This document shows positions 1-8,753 of a stretch of DNA of 64,000 nt, in pieces. The notes below the pieces were generated by a model, which searched no databases, was not told where the DNA came from, and worked only from the letters and a program-made list of their open reading frames with translations. Every line of letters starts with the position of its first letter. Position 1 is the stretch's first letter. A program made the translations under genes and the position numbers. The stretch spans positions 62,001 to 126,000 of the forward strand of contig JAIOIH010000040.1 of NCBI GenBank assembly GCA_019912395.1, written 5' to 3'. Origin of the DNA: Flavobacteriales bacterium. Lineage in GTDB: Bacteria; Bacteroidota; Bacteroidia; Flavobacteriales_F; PHOS-HE28.

Positions 1-773
1 TCGGCGTGGCCATGGGCAAGCGCGGCAGCGAACTGGCCAAGGAGGCCGCCTCCCTGGTGCTCACCGACGACGACCTGGCCGGCATGGTACACGGGGTGGC
101 AATGGGACGCAGGATCTACGACAACCTGAAGAAGGCGGTGCAGTACATCATCGCCATCCACATCCCGATCATCCTCACGGTAGCGCTCCCGCTGTTCCTG
201 GGCTGGAAGTTCCCCAACATCTTCACGCCGATGCACGTGATCTTCCTGGAGCTGATCATGGGCCCCACGTGCAGCATCGCCTACGAGAGCGAGCCGCTGG
301 AACCGGGCGGCATGCAGCGCCCGCCACGTCCGTTGGACAAGACCTTCCTCTCTTGGGGGGAGATCCAGATCAGCCTCTGGCAGGGGCTGGTGATCACCAT
401 CGGCACCTTGGCCAGCTACCAGATCGGTGTTCAACAGGGCTTCCAGGAAGAGCTGGTCCGCAGCCTGGTCTTCAGCACCTTGATCATGGCCAACATCGGC
501 CTCACCTTCGTGGACCGCTCCTTCACGCGTTCCTTCATCGCAGCGGCCAAGAACAAGAATGCGGTGCTGCGCATCGTGGTGCTGGCCACCCTGCTGGCCC
601 TGGGCATCACCCTCTACGTGCCACCAGTGGCCCGCCTGTTCGACCTGGCACCGCTCACCTTCGGGCAATTAACCCTTTCCGCTTTGATCGGTTTTGCTTC
701 CGTGGCTTGGTTCGAAGTGTACAAATGGGCGAAGCGGAGGCCGCGCGCAGGGGTGCTGGCGGCAGCGGAATAG
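1..773 (+). CDS. P-type cation-translocating ATPase, C-terminal part (5' end outside window)
   Basis: Only the last 256 residues or so are inside the window; the frame is open to the left edge. It begins in the P-domain hinge (GVAMGKRG followed by AKEAA), the conserved loop that coordinates magnesium and phosphate in P-type ATPases. It then runs through the C-terminal membrane bundle, including the segment FLELIMGPTCSIAYESEP typical of the Ca2+/heavy-cation P2A-like group. At least five further hydrophobic stretches follow and the protein ends in a basic tail. Family knowledge says such pumps move cations across the inner membrane using ATP. The ion cannot be fixed here because the first half, with the phosphorylated DKTGT motif, is missing. 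Confidence 0.9.
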   Translation, partial: GVAMGKRGSELAKEAASLVLTDDDLAGMVHGVAMGRRIYDNLKKAVQYIIAIHIPIILTVALPLFLGWKFPNIFTPMHVIFLELIMGPTCSIAYESEPLEPGGMQRPPRPLDKTFLSWGEIQISLWQGLVITIGTLASYQIGVQQGFQEELVRSLVFSTLIMANIGLTFVDRSFTRSFIAAAKNKNAVLRIVVLATLLALGITLYVPPVARLFDLAPLTFGQLTLSALIGFASVAWFEVYKWAKRRPRAGVLAAAE

Positions 774-780
774 GCCCGGA

Positions 781-1074
781 CCATCGGATCCCATGCGCCC
801 GTTGGGCGCGGCTCTCCTTGATAAGGACAGGAATGCCCGACGGGCGTGCGGACCGTGATGGTTTGGTCCGATATGTATCGGACCACGGATGGACGCGGAT
901 CCGTGGTTCTCCTCTTTGGACCGACCGCGCCGCCCTTCGACAAGCTCAGGGCAGGCCGGGTGTGGCCGGAAGCCTGATAGCCCACGGAATAGGGTCTTCG
1001 GCACTAAAAACAGGACTTCCCCGTTACTTTGGCCGTCCCCTTATAGAAGCCCCGGCCCCCTCCGTGATCCCTGC
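781..1074 (+). other. Intergenic region with a short repeat and a weak promoter-like element
   Basis: This 294-base gap separates the ATPase stop from the chosen ATG of the TonB receptor. Open frames cross it on both strands, but none shows a recognisable protein or a sensible start. It contains the 19-base element at 933-951 (separate entry). A TACTTTGG box at 1025-1032 matches the TAnnTTTG promoter element with one change and is a candidate promoter for the receptor. No other structure was seen. Confidence 0.45.
933..951 (+). repeat. CCCTTCGACAAGCTCAGGG short interspersed element
   Basis: The 19 bases form an imperfect inverted repeat with outer arms CCCT and AGGG. From memory, this word recurs in intergenic regions of many unrelated bacterial genomes, where it produces spurious peptides containing SLSKG or PELVEG; both peptides occur here on the minus strand. 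Only one copy is present in this window, so its repeat status rests on recall. Confidence 0.4.
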
Positions 1075-3585
1075 ATGAGGCGTTCCCTCCTCTTCCTTCT
1101 GCTCCTGCTCCCGTTCCTGCTCGCGGCACAAACGGCCACGGTGTCCGGCACGGTGCGCGACGATGAGAACCGCCCCCTGCCGGATGCCAGCATCGCGGTG
1201 GTGGGGCACGCCACCACAAGTTCCAATGCCACTGGCGGCTATTCGATCACGGTACCCGCTGAGCAGGAGATCGTGCTGCGTTTTGTCTATCCCGGCGCGG
1301 ATGCCGTGGAACGCACCTTGGAACTGAAGGCCGGGGAAAAGCGGTCGCTGGACGTGATGATCCGGTCCACCACCATCGGTCCCGTCACCGTCACGGACGA
1401 TCGGCTGCGCGATGCGGGCCTGGACAAGCTGAATGCCCGAACCTCACACTTTCAACCCTCGCTGGGCGATGTGAACAGTTTGCTGCAAGGCAGCTTGGGC
1501 GTGATGACGCGCAACGAGCTCAGCAGTGGCTACAACGTGCGCGGCGGCAACTTCGATGAGAACCTGGTGTACGTGAACGGCATCGAGGTGTACCGGCCGT
1601 TCCTGGTGCGGAGCGGCCAGCAGGAAGGCCTCAGCTTCCCCAACCCGGACATGATCGAGCGGATCCACTTCAGCTCCGGGGGCTGGGAGCCCCGCTACGG
1701 CGACAAGCTCAGCAGTGTGCTGGACATCACCTACAGACGCCCCCGGGAATTCGACGCCATCGCCAGCGCCAGCCTGATGGGCGGCTCCATCACCGTGGGC
1801 AGCGCCATGGCCCATCAGCGCCTTCGCCAGATCACCGGTTTCCGCTACCGTACGCTCAGCACCATCCTCAAGGGCCTCGATACACAGGGCGATTACGTCC
1901 CCACCTACACCGACCTGCAGAGCTATTGGACCTACGACCTTACCGACAAGGTGGAGCTGGGCTTCCTTGGCCTGTACTCGCGCAATCGCTATGATGTGAC
2001 CCCACAGGACCGCGAGACCGAGTTGGGCAACTTCAACCAGGCGCTGCGCTACACCGTCTATTTCGAAGGGCAGGAACGCACGGCCTACGAGACCTTCTCG
2101 GGTGCGCTCAGCCTCACCGCCCGCCCCTCCCGCCGCACGGTACTGAAATTCACCGGTAGCGCTTTCAACACCTATGAGACGGAGCGGATGGATATCCTCG
2201 GCGAGTACCGCTTGGGCGAGCTGGACCGCAACCTGGCCAGTGAACAGTTCGGCGAGGTGGTGCGCGACCTCGGGATCGGCGCCTACCTGGAACATGCCCG
2301 GAACAGCTTGGAGGCCACCGTGCTGAGCGCTACGCACACCGGATCCTTCTACCATGGACCCGGAAGCAACCTGCAGTGGGGCCTTGAAGTGCGCAGCGAA
2401 CGGATCAACGACCGCCTGAGCGAATGGTACATGCTGGACAGCGCGGGCTACAGCATCCCCCAAAGCAGCGGCGACGCGCTGGAGCTGAACACGAGCGTGA
2501 AGACACGGATCGATCTGGAAAGTGTGCGCACCTCCGCCTACGTGCAGAACGCATGGGAGTGGAAGACCGGCCCCAACCGCTCGTGGGCCTTGGTGGCGGG
2601 CGTGCGCGGGCAGAACTGGAGCTACAACGGCCAGACGGTGATCAGCCCGCGGGTGCGCTTGGCCTACCACCCCGGCTGGCGCAAGGTGGTGGCACCCGGC
2701 GATACCGTGCCGCGCGACTACAGCTTCTGGGTAGCCACCGGGGTGTACTACCAGCCTCCGTTCTACCGGGAACTGCGCGATTTCAACGGTGTGCTGAACC
2801 CGAATGTGATGGCCCAGAAGAGCATCCACTTCATCCTGGGCATGGACCGCCAGTTCAAGATCTGGGACCGCCCTTTCAAGTTCACCACCGAGGCCTACTA
2901 CAAGGCGTTGAGCAGCCTCAATCCTTATGAACTGGACAACGTCCGGATCCGCTACTACGCGGAGAACAATGCGAAGGGCTTTGCCACAGGCATCGACATG
3001 AAGCTCAACGGCGAGTTCATCCAGGGCGTGGAATCATGGGCCTCGCTGTCCGTGATGAAGACCATGGAGGACCTCGAAGGCGACTATTACTACCACACCT
3101 ACAATGCAGCCGGTGAGCGCACCGATGCGATCGACACCCGGGATCGCACACCCGTTGACAGCGTACGCGTGGAAGCGGGCTACATCCCCCGCCCCACCGA
3201 CCAACGCGTGAGCTTCGCCCTCTTCTTCCAGGATGAAATGCCCCGCTGGCCCACCTTCAAGGTCCACATGAACCTCGTCTTCGGCACGAGCCTTCCGTAC
3301 GGCCCACCCAACCAGCAGCGCTACGCGGACACGCTGCGCACCAGCCTCTACCGCCGGGTCGATATCGGCTTCAGCAAGCAGTTGCTCGGCGCACCCGGAC
3401 AGGAAAAGACCGGCGCGCTCCGCCATGTGAAGGACCTGTGGATCTCCTTGGAGGTCTTCAACCTGATCAACCTGAACAACACGGTGGACTACACGTGGGT
3501 ACAGGATGTGCAGGGCCGCTACTACGGGATCCCCGAATTCCTTACGCCGAGACGGATCAATTTGAAGGTGATCGCGCGGTTCTAG
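1075..3585 (+). CDS. TonB-dependent outer-membrane receptor with carboxypeptidase-regulatory-like domain
   Basis: An 836-residue protein starting at the ATG that gives a clean signal peptide (MRRSLLFLLLLLPFLLAAQ). Residues about 20-100 form a CarboxypepD_reg-like beta-sandwich common at the start of Bacteroidota receptors (VSGTVRDDENRPLPDASI). A plug domain follows at about 110-230 (SLLQGSLGVMTRNELSSGYNVRGGN). The rest is beta-barrel with alternating aromatic residues, ending in the terminal phenylalanine expected for BAM-assembled proteins. Such receptors import large ligands through the outer membrane with energy from TonB. No SusD-like partner is adjacent, so this is not a typical glycan-utilisation locus and the ligand is unknown. 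The frame stays open upstream to 889, but that stretch lacks a signal sequence. Confidence 0.9.
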   Translation: MRRSLLFLLLLLPFLLAAQTATVSGTVRDDENRPLPDASIAVVGHATTSSNATGGYSITVPAEQEIVLRFVYPGADAVERTLELKAGEKRSLDVMIRSTTIGPVTVTDDRLRDAGLDKLNARTSHFQPSLGDVNSLLQGSLGVMTRNELSSGYNVRGGNFDENLVYVNGIEVYRPFLVRSGQQEGLSFPNPDMIERIHFSSGGWEPRYGDKLSSVLDITYRRPREFDAIASASLMGGSITVGSAMAHQRLRQITGFRYRTLSTILKGLDTQGDYVPTYTDLQSYWTYDLTDKVELGFLGLYSRNRYDVTPQDRETELGNFNQALRYTVYFEGQERTAYETFSGALSLTARPSRRTVLKFTGSAFNTYETERMDILGEYRLGELDRNLASEQFGEVVRDLGIGAYLEHARNSLEATVLSATHTGSFYHGPGSNLQWGLEVRSERINDRLSEWYMLDSAGYSIPQSSGDALELNTSVKTRIDLESVRTSAYVQNAWEWKTGPNRSWALVAGVRGQNWSYNGQTVISPRVRLAYHPGWRKVVAPGDTVPRDYSFWVATGVYYQPPFYRELRDFNGVLNPNVMAQKSIHFILGMDRQFKIWDRPFKFTTEAYYKALSSLNPYELDNVRIRYYAENNAKGFATGIDMKLNGEFIQGVESWASLSVMKTMEDLEGDYYYHTYNAAGERTDAIDTRDRTPVDSVRVEAGYIPRPTDQRVSFALFFQDEMPRWPTFKVHMNLVFGTSLPYGPPNQQRYADTLRTSLYRRVDIGFSKQLLGAPGQEKTGALRHVKDLWISLEVFNLINLNNTVDYTWVQDVQGRYYGIPEFLTPRRINLKVIARF

Positions 3586-3590
3586 AATTC

Positions 3591-3620
3591 CATCAAGGTC
3601 TCACGTAGTGGACCTTGATG
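3591..3620 (+). terminator. Perfect 10-bp stem-loop after the TonB receptor gene
   Basis: CATCAAGGTC (3591-3600) is the exact reverse complement of GACCTTGATG (3611-3620), with a 10-base loop. It lies six bases after the receptor stop. There is no clear T-tract, so a role as terminator or 3' mRNA stabiliser is inferred. A similar sequence recurs at 9806-9873. Confidence 0.5.
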
Positions 3621-3725
3621 CCGCGTGAGGATGTGGTGCTTGTCCTCAGGGTCCGCCGTACGGTGGAGACCGCTGAGGGAGCAAAGAACCCTCCACCGGA
3701 CTAGCGTCCACAGCGAGAATTGCCC

Positions 3726-3733
3726 TAAATTGG
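3726..3733 (+). promoter_or_regulatory. Candidate -7 promoter element (TAAATTGG)
   Basis: Matches TAnnTTTG with one change and lies four bases before the lipoprotein ATG, which would give a near-leaderless transcript. No convincing TTG -33 box was seen. Confidence 0.3.
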
Positions 3734-3737
3734 CCGC

Positions 3738-4127
3738 ATGAACCGCTACCTCTTCCCGCTGGTTTGTTGCCTATTGATAGCGACAGGATGCTCCACCCAC
3801 AAGTTCGTGGCGAGCAAATATCCCAACGGTAAGCCCGAGGTGGTACTGTACCTGAAAGGTGAAGGCGAGGAAGCGGTGAAGGTGATGGAGAAGGTGTACT
3901 ACCCCAACGGCAAGCTCGATTACGTGGGCCGCTTTGAGAACGGCATGGAGCAGGGCGAGTGGAACTACTATTACGAGGACGGCACCCGCAAGTACACCGA
4001 GAACTGGGACAAAGGTCTGGAGCAAGGCGTGCAGATCGAGTACGCTCCTGACGGCCAGATCTACCTGGAGAAGTACTACGAGAAGGGCCAGTTGGTCCGT
4101 ACGGTGGACAAGTCAAAACGCCCGTGA
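3738..4127 (+). CDS. Small lipoprotein with YwqK/MORN-like repeats
   Basis: 129 residues. The N-terminus is a lipoprotein signal with lipobox IATGC (cysteine at residue 18), so the protein should be lipid-anchored in the envelope. The rest consists of short repeats such as YPNGK, YYEDGTRKY and YAPDG, spaced about 20-24 residues apart. This is the pattern of MORN-like repeats in proteins often named YwqK-family antitoxins in Bacteroidota. No toxin gene is adjacent, so that name should not be taken as function. It stands alone between the receptor and the convergent rocD gene. Its role is unknown. Confidence 0.75.
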   Translation: MNRYLFPLVCCLLIATGCSTHKFVASKYPNGKPEVVLYLKGEGEEAVKVMEKVYYPNGKLDYVGRFENGMEQGEWNYYYEDGTRKYTENWDKGLEQGVQIEYAPDGQIYLEKYYEKGQLVRTVDKSKRP

Positions 4128-4187
4128 GCGTACACCCAACACGGTTTCAGCTTTCAACTTTCCTGTTTCAGCTTTCACTTTTAAGCG

Positions 4188-5438
4188 TCAAGCTTGCGCA
4201 AACGCCTTCACGCTCTTGTGAATGATCGCGCAGCAGGCGTCGAGTTCCTCGCGGCGGATAGTGAGCGGCGGCGCGAAGCGGATGATGTCGCCATGTGTGG
4301 GCTTGGCCAGTAGGCCGTTCTCCGCCAGTAGTAGGCATAGGTCCCAGGCCGTACGACCGTCCTTACGCGGCTCGATGACCACGGCATTCAGCAGACCCTT
4401 GCCACGCACCAGCTTCACAAATTCGAATTCCTCCACCAGTTCCTGCATGGAATTGCGAAAAACCTCCCCGAGCTGCTCGGAATTCTCGGCGAGCTTCTCG
4501 TTCTTCACCACCTCCAAGGCGGCGATACCCACGCGGCCAGCAAGCGGGTTTCCGCCAAAAGTGCTGCCATGCTCACCGGGCTTGATGCAAAGCATGATCT
4601 CGTCATCCGCCAGCACAACGCTGAGTGGTAGCACGCCACCGCTGAGGGCTTTGCCCAAGATCAGCACGTCCGGGCGCACACCTTCGTGATCGCATGCCAA
4701 GAGCTTGCCCGTGCGAGCGATGCCGGTCTGCACTTCGTCGGCCATGAAGAGTACGTTGCGCGCCTTGCACGCCTCATAGGCTTCCTTGAGATAGCCATGA
4801 TGCGGGACCATCACACCGGCCTCTCCCTGGATCGGCTCCACCATGAAAGCAGCCACATGGGGATGCTCCAGCGCACGCTGTAGCGCGGGAATGTTGTCGT
4901 AAGGGATCACATCGATGCCCGGTGTGTACGGCCCGAAGTTCTTACGGCTGTCCGGATCGGTGCTGGCGCTGACGATGGTGATGGTGCGACCGTGGAAATT
5001 ACCTGCACACACGATGATGCGGGCCTGATCGCGGGGGATGCCCTTCTTCTCGTAGCCCCATTTGCGGGCGAGCTTGAGGGCGGTCTCAACGGCCTCGGCG
5101 CCGGTGTTCATCGGCAGTACTTTGTCGTAACCGAAGTAGCCGGTGATGTATTCCTCGAATTCGCCGAGCACATCGTTGAAGAAGGCTCGGCTGGTAAGGG
5201 TGAGCTTCTTCGCTTGGTTCGTGAGCGCCTCGATGATGTGCGGATGGCAGTGGCCTTGGTTCACGGCACTGTACGCGCTGAGGAAATCGTAGTAACGCTT
5301 GCCTTCCACATCCCAGAGGAAAACGCCTTCCCCCCGTTCCAGCACCACCGGCAGCGGATGGTAATTGTGCGCGCCGAAGCGGTCCTCAAGGCGGATGGCA
5401 CGTTGGCTGCGGGTCTCGTTGTGCTGGGTAGTGGGCAT
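4188..5438 (-). CDS. rocD: Ornithine--oxo-acid aminotransferase
   Basis: A 416-residue class III PLP-dependent aminotransferase. It converts ornithine and 2-oxoglutarate to glutamate semialdehyde and glutamate in the cytoplasm, linking arginine and ornithine breakdown to proline and glutamate. Visible family features are [17 protein letters not shown], the cofactor-site motif [15 protein letters not shown], the PLP-lysine segment [10 protein letters not shown] and [11 protein letters not shown]. The ATG at 5438 was chosen over one at 5468 because a perfect TACCTTTG box lies at 5466-5473, upstream of the first and overlapping the second. The gene is monocistronic and converges on the lipoprotein gene. 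Confidence 0.93.
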   Translation of the reverse strand: MPTTQHNETRSQRAIRLEDRFGAHNYHPLPVVLERGEGVFLWDVEGKRYYDFLSAYSAVNQGHCHPHIIEALTNQAKKLTLTSRAFFNDVLGEFEEYITGYFGYDKVLPMNTGAEAVETALKLARKWGYEKKGIPRDQARIIVCAGNFHGRTITIVSASTDPDSRKNFGPYTPGIDVIPYDNIPALQRALEHPHVAAFMVEPIQGEAGVMVPHHGYLKEAYEACKARNVLFMADEVQTGIARTGKLLACDHEGVRPDVLILGKALSGGVLPLSVVLADDEIMLCIKPGEHGSTFGGNPLAGRVGIAALEVVKNEKLAENSEQLGEVFRNSMQELVEEFEFVKLVRGKGLLNAVVIEPRKDGRTAWDLCLLLAENGLLAKPTHGDIIRFAPPLTIRREELDACCAIIHKSVKAFAQA

Positions 5439-5465
5439 GGTGCGGATGGCTTTGTGAATGCGCGC

Positions 5466-5473
5466 CAAAGGTA
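5466..5473 (-). promoter_or_regulatory. -7 promoter element of rocD (TACCTTTG)
   Basis: On the minus strand the box is an exact match to the Bacteroidota TAnnTTTG consensus, 27 bases before the chosen start. It helps reject the longer reading frame. Confidence 0.6.
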
Positions 5474-5603
5474 CGGAATGGCGCGGGCGCAGGGCTTCGC
5501 GCAGGCGGGGGCACGCGCAGGCTCCACTATGTTTCGGAGATATCAGACTGGCGTGACCCTGCGCGGGCTCGGTGGGCGTGCCCCGTGGGAGCCGACTTCT
5601 TGC

Positions 5604-8600
5604 TCAATTCCGCATATCCAGCGGAACAGTGAGGGTTACCGGTACCGTGGCCGCCCGCTCCACCACGCTCTGGATCTTGGTGCGGATGTCCATTCGCGAG
5701 AGCTTCTTGTTGTCGGCATCGGGATAGACGCGGTTGCTGAGGAAGACATAGATGGTGCCGTTGGCCGGGTCGGACCAGACCATGGTCCCGGTGAAGCCGG
5801 TATGGCCATAGCTGGATGAACCGGCCTCGTCGCAGGCGGGCCCGGGCGTACCCGGTGCTTGGGGGCGGTCCCAGCCCAGCCCGCGGCGGTTGTCCTTTTT
5901 CGGATCGCCGGTGCAAAAGCGGCATGCGGTGAATTGCGCGATGGTCTTTTCCTTCAGGTAGCGCTTGCCGCCGTACGTGCCACCGTTCAAGAGCATCTGC
6001 ATGATGATGGCCAGGTCGTTCGCGTTGGAGAACAGCCCGGCATGCCCGGCCACACCGCCCATCATGGCGGCACCGGGGTCGTGTACGTCGCCGCGCACCA
6101 GTTCCCTCCGGAAGAGCGTATCGTTCTCCGTGGGCATGATGCGACCAATGGGGAAGCGGTCCAACGGGTTGAAGCCCATGGTGGCCAGGCCCAACGGCGC
6201 GTAAAAGTTGTTCTTCAGGAAAGTGTCGAACGGCATGCCGGACATGCGCTCCACCACCTGCATCAACAGGTACATGCCCATGTCGCTGTACACGTACTTG
6301 CCCCGCTCCGTGGTCGGTGTTTCAAGGACCCAGCGCACCAGCGAATCGCGATAGCTCCGGTTGATGTACATCCCGTCGGCCACGCGCATGTCGTGTACAT
6401 CATCGTCGTTGGTGGCCACCAGTCCGGGCTTCCACTTCTTCTTGTCCAACAGCCGCAGGTAGAACGGTGAATAGGGTCGCAGGCCCGCTTGGTGGGCCAG
6501 GATCTCGCTCAGCTTCAGCGAGGCATGGTAGGGGTATTTCCCAATCAGCTCCGGCAGGTAATCGCCGAGGGTCCGTTCCACATCCACCTTTCCTTCATCC
6601 ACCAATTTCATCAGCGCCAACGTGGTGCCGGCCACCTTGCTGATGCTGGCGAGATCGTAGATGTCATCGGTGCTCACCGGGCGATCCACTGTGTAGGTGG
6701 GCGAGCCGTAGGCCTTGTCCCAGATCACCATGCCGTTGCGGGCCACCAGCACTTGGCAGCCGGGATAGGCTTCGGCGGCCAACCCTTCCCGCACGATCGT
6801 ATCGATCCGCAGCAGGTCGTGCGTGTTCATGCCTTCCTCTTCCGGCAGGCCGTAGCGCAACCTGCCGTTCGAGGCCGTTTTTACACCTTGGCCGAAGCGG
6901 AAGAACGAGGAGGCCGTTACGGGCAAGGTGCCGGTGGCGGGCAGCGCCCCGAAGAGCATCTGTGCGGCAAGGTCCTGCGTGTCCTCGTTCTCCTCGTAGG
7001 CCACCACCACGGCATTCCAGCGCTGTGCGCCGTAGGCCGTTCCCATGCGGTACGGGTTCGCGAAGAGCACGAAGGCCATTCGTTGCTGGTCGTTCAAGCG
7101 GCGCAGGAAATCGAGCGTGAGCTGCGGCACGCCGAACTCCTTGTTCACGCGGACGGTGGTGTTGTGTACCGATGCGATCACCAGGTCGAATTGCTTCAGG
7201 CTGTCCAGCAGCGCCTTGGACTGTGCGGCGTTGAGGATCTTGTCGCAGCGCAGCTCCGTGATGTCCGCATAGCGCCCCAGTGCTTGCTGGAAGGGGTTGC
7301 GCAGCCCGTCACCGATCACCAGCGAGGCGATGCGCAGGGTGTCCACGGCCTGGACCGGCAGGGTGCCGTCGTTGAGGGCCAAGGTGAGCGAGCGTGCATA
7401 AAGTTCGCGGCGCAGGGCGAGGGCCTCCGTCGTGTTCAGGTCCTCGTACAGATGCTCCCGTTGGATCGGTTGGAGGTGATCCAGACCGGCCCATTCCTTG
7501 GCGCGGAGCACCTTCAGGCACTTGGCCTCGATCAGTTCGGACGAGACCAAACCGCTGTCCACCGCTTCGCGGATGCGCTGGATGGCCTTCACGGGATCCT
7601 GTGGAAAGAGCAGGACATCATTGCCGGCCAGCAGTGCGCGCAGTTCGATCTCGCCGGGCTTGGCCGCATTGGCGATGCCCTTCATGTTCAGCGCATCGGT
7701 GAAGACGAGCCCTTGGAAGCCCATTTTATCCTGCAACAGATCGGTAACGATGGGCTTGCTCATGGTGCTGGGCAGGCCGGGCGTGCTGTCCAGCGCGGGC
7801 ACTTCCAAGTGGGCCACCATCATCGCCCCCACCCCGGCATCGATCAGCCGTTGGAAGGGGACAAGTTCCACGGAATCCAGCCGGGCGGTGGAAGCGCTCA
7901 CCACGGGCAATGTCTTGTGGCTGTCCTGGTCCGTATCGCCGTGGCCGGGAAAGTGCTTGGCCGTTGCCATCACACCTCCTTCCTGCAATCCCTTCGCATA
8001 AGCGATGCCCTTGCGCCCCACCAGCGCCGGGTCCTCGCCGAAGCTCCGGTAGTTGATCACCGGATTGGCGGGATTGATGTTCACGTCCACGTCCGGGCTG
8101 AAGCTCACGTGTACGCCGATGCGCTTCATCTGCCGGGCGATCTCCAGCCCCATCCGCTCGATCGCGGCATCATCGTCCACGGCCCCCAACGTCATCTGGT
8201 GCGGGAACTTGATGGTGCTGTCCAAGCGCATCGCCAGGCCCCATTCCAGGTCCATGCCGATGAGCAGCGGCGTGCGTGCGGCGGCTTGGAAGCGATTGGT
8301 GAGATCGGCCTGCCGCACGGGCCCACCTTGGAAGAAGATGAGGCCGCCGATGTTGTACTTGCGCACCAGTTGCTCGATCTCCGCCGCGTGCTTCTCATCC
8401 TTGTTGCTGTAGGCAGCCACCATCATCAGCTGCGCGATGCGCTGATCGATGTCGAGGGTGGCGAGCACGGAATCGGCCCAAGGGCTGGGGTGGTCAAGGA
8501 AAGCGGGGAGCTTGCGATCGGCTTTGGAAATGGGCGGTCCCCCCCCGAGCGAGAGCAGGCCCAGCAGGATGGCAACGGAGAAAAGGGTCGTACGCTTCAT
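5604..8600 (-). CDS. Fused GH3 beta-N-acetylhexosaminidase (NagZ-like) and serine beta-lactamase-family hydrolase
   Basis: 998 residues with an N-terminal signal peptide, so it acts outside the cytoplasm. Residues about 40-370 are a glycoside hydrolase family 3 domain with the NagZ motif KHFPGHGDTDQDSH (215-228), whose His/Asp dyad acts as acid/base, and the nucleophile Asp302 in FTDALNM. A GH3 C-terminal-like linker follows. From about residue 600 there is a class C beta-lactamase/DD-peptidase fold with SxxK (Ser652, Lys655), Tyr771 in YSDMG and an HTG triad near the C-terminus. All catalytic residues of both halves look intact. NagZ-type enzymes remove GlcNAc from muropeptides and the second half may cleave peptide or ester bonds. 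A combined role in peptidoglycan turnover is likely but inferred. Confidence 0.9.
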   Translation of the reverse strand: MKRTTLFSVAILLGLLSLGGGPPISKADRKLPAFLDHPSPWADSVLATLDIDQRIAQLMMVAAYSNKDEKHAAEIEQLVRKYNIGGLIFFQGGPVRQADLTNRFQAAARTPLLIGMDLEWGLAMRLDSTIKFPHQMTLGAVDDDAAIERMGLEIARQMKRIGVHVSFSPDVDVNINPANPVINYRSFGEDPALVGRKGIAYAKGLQEGGVMATAKHFPGHGDTDQDSHKTLPVVSASTARLDSVELVPFQRLIDAGVGAMMVAHLEVPALDSTPGLPSTMSKPIVTDLLQDKMGFQGLVFTDALNMKGIANAAKPGEIELRALLAGNDVLLFPQDPVKAIQRIREAVDSGLVSSELIEAKCLKVLRAKEWAGLDHLQPIQREHLYEDLNTTEALALRRELYARSLTLALNDGTLPVQAVDTLRIASLVIGDGLRNPFQQALGRYADITELRCDKILNAAQSKALLDSLKQFDLVIASVHNTTVRVNKEFGVPQLTLDFLRRLNDQQRMAFVLFANPYRMGTAYGAQRWNAVVVAYEENEDTQDLAAQMLFGALPATGTLPVTASSFFRFGQGVKTASNGRLRYGLPEEEGMNTHDLLRIDTIVREGLAAEAYPGCQVLVARNGMVIWDKAYGSPTYTVDRPVSTDDIYDLASISKVAGTTLALMKLVDEGKVDVERTLGDYLPELIGKYPYHASLKLSEILAHQAGLRPYSPFYLRLLDKKKWKPGLVATNDDDVHDMRVADGMYINRSYRDSLVRWVLETPTTERGKYVYSDMGMYLLMQVVERMSGMPFDTFLKNNFYAPLGLATMGFNPLDRFPIGRIMPTENDTLFRRELVRGDVHDPGAAMMGGVAGHAGLFSNANDLAIIMQMLLNGGTYGGKRYLKEKTIAQFTACRFCTGDPKKDNRRGLGWDRPQAPGTPGPACDEAGSSSYGHTGFTGTMVWSDPANGTIYVFLSNRVYPDADNKKLSRMDIRTKIQSVVERAATVPVTLTVPLDMRN

Positions 8601-8610
8601 GGACAGCCGT

Positions 8611-8618
8611 CAAAACTA
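8611..8618 (-). promoter_or_regulatory. -7 promoter element (TAGTTTTG) of the GH3/beta-lactamase fusion gene
   Basis: Exact TAnnTTTG match on the minus strand, 10 bases before the ATG at 8600. No clear -33 TTG at standard spacing. Confidence 0.5.
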
Positions 8619-8721
8619 CCGGCACGTTCAAGGCAGTTGGCCCAAGAGCCGTGCCACTTCTCAACAGAACGGCGGGCATAGCCCGGATGTTGGACAGGGA
8701 ACGGGATCTGCATGGAGCGGG

Positions 8722-8729
8722 TACTTTCG
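8722..8729 (+). promoter_or_regulatory. -7 promoter element (TACTTTCG)
   Basis: Matches TAnnTTTG except for one base and lies 24 bases before the GTG start at 8754. An in-frame ATG at 8712 lies upstream of it and so would not be on the transcript. Confidence 0.5.
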
Positions 8730-8753
8730 CAAACCTTCCAACGTTCACAGCCC

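Noticed and set aside
1444-2829. Open frame of 461 residues on the minus strand inside the TonB receptor gene
   Set aside because: Composition is rich in Ala/Gly/His/Val as expected from reading a high-GC gene backwards, with no domain and no promoter. The plus-strand receptor is conserved.
3738-4127. Calling the YwqK-like lipoprotein an antitoxin
   Set aside because: The database name for such repeats suggests it, but there is no neighbouring toxin and a lipobox places it in the envelope.
6489-8681. 730-residue plus-strand frame opposite the GH3/beta-lactamase gene
   Set aside because: It mirrors the real gene exactly and has His/Gln/Val-rich, motif-free sequence. The minus-strand frame has intact catalytic motifs.
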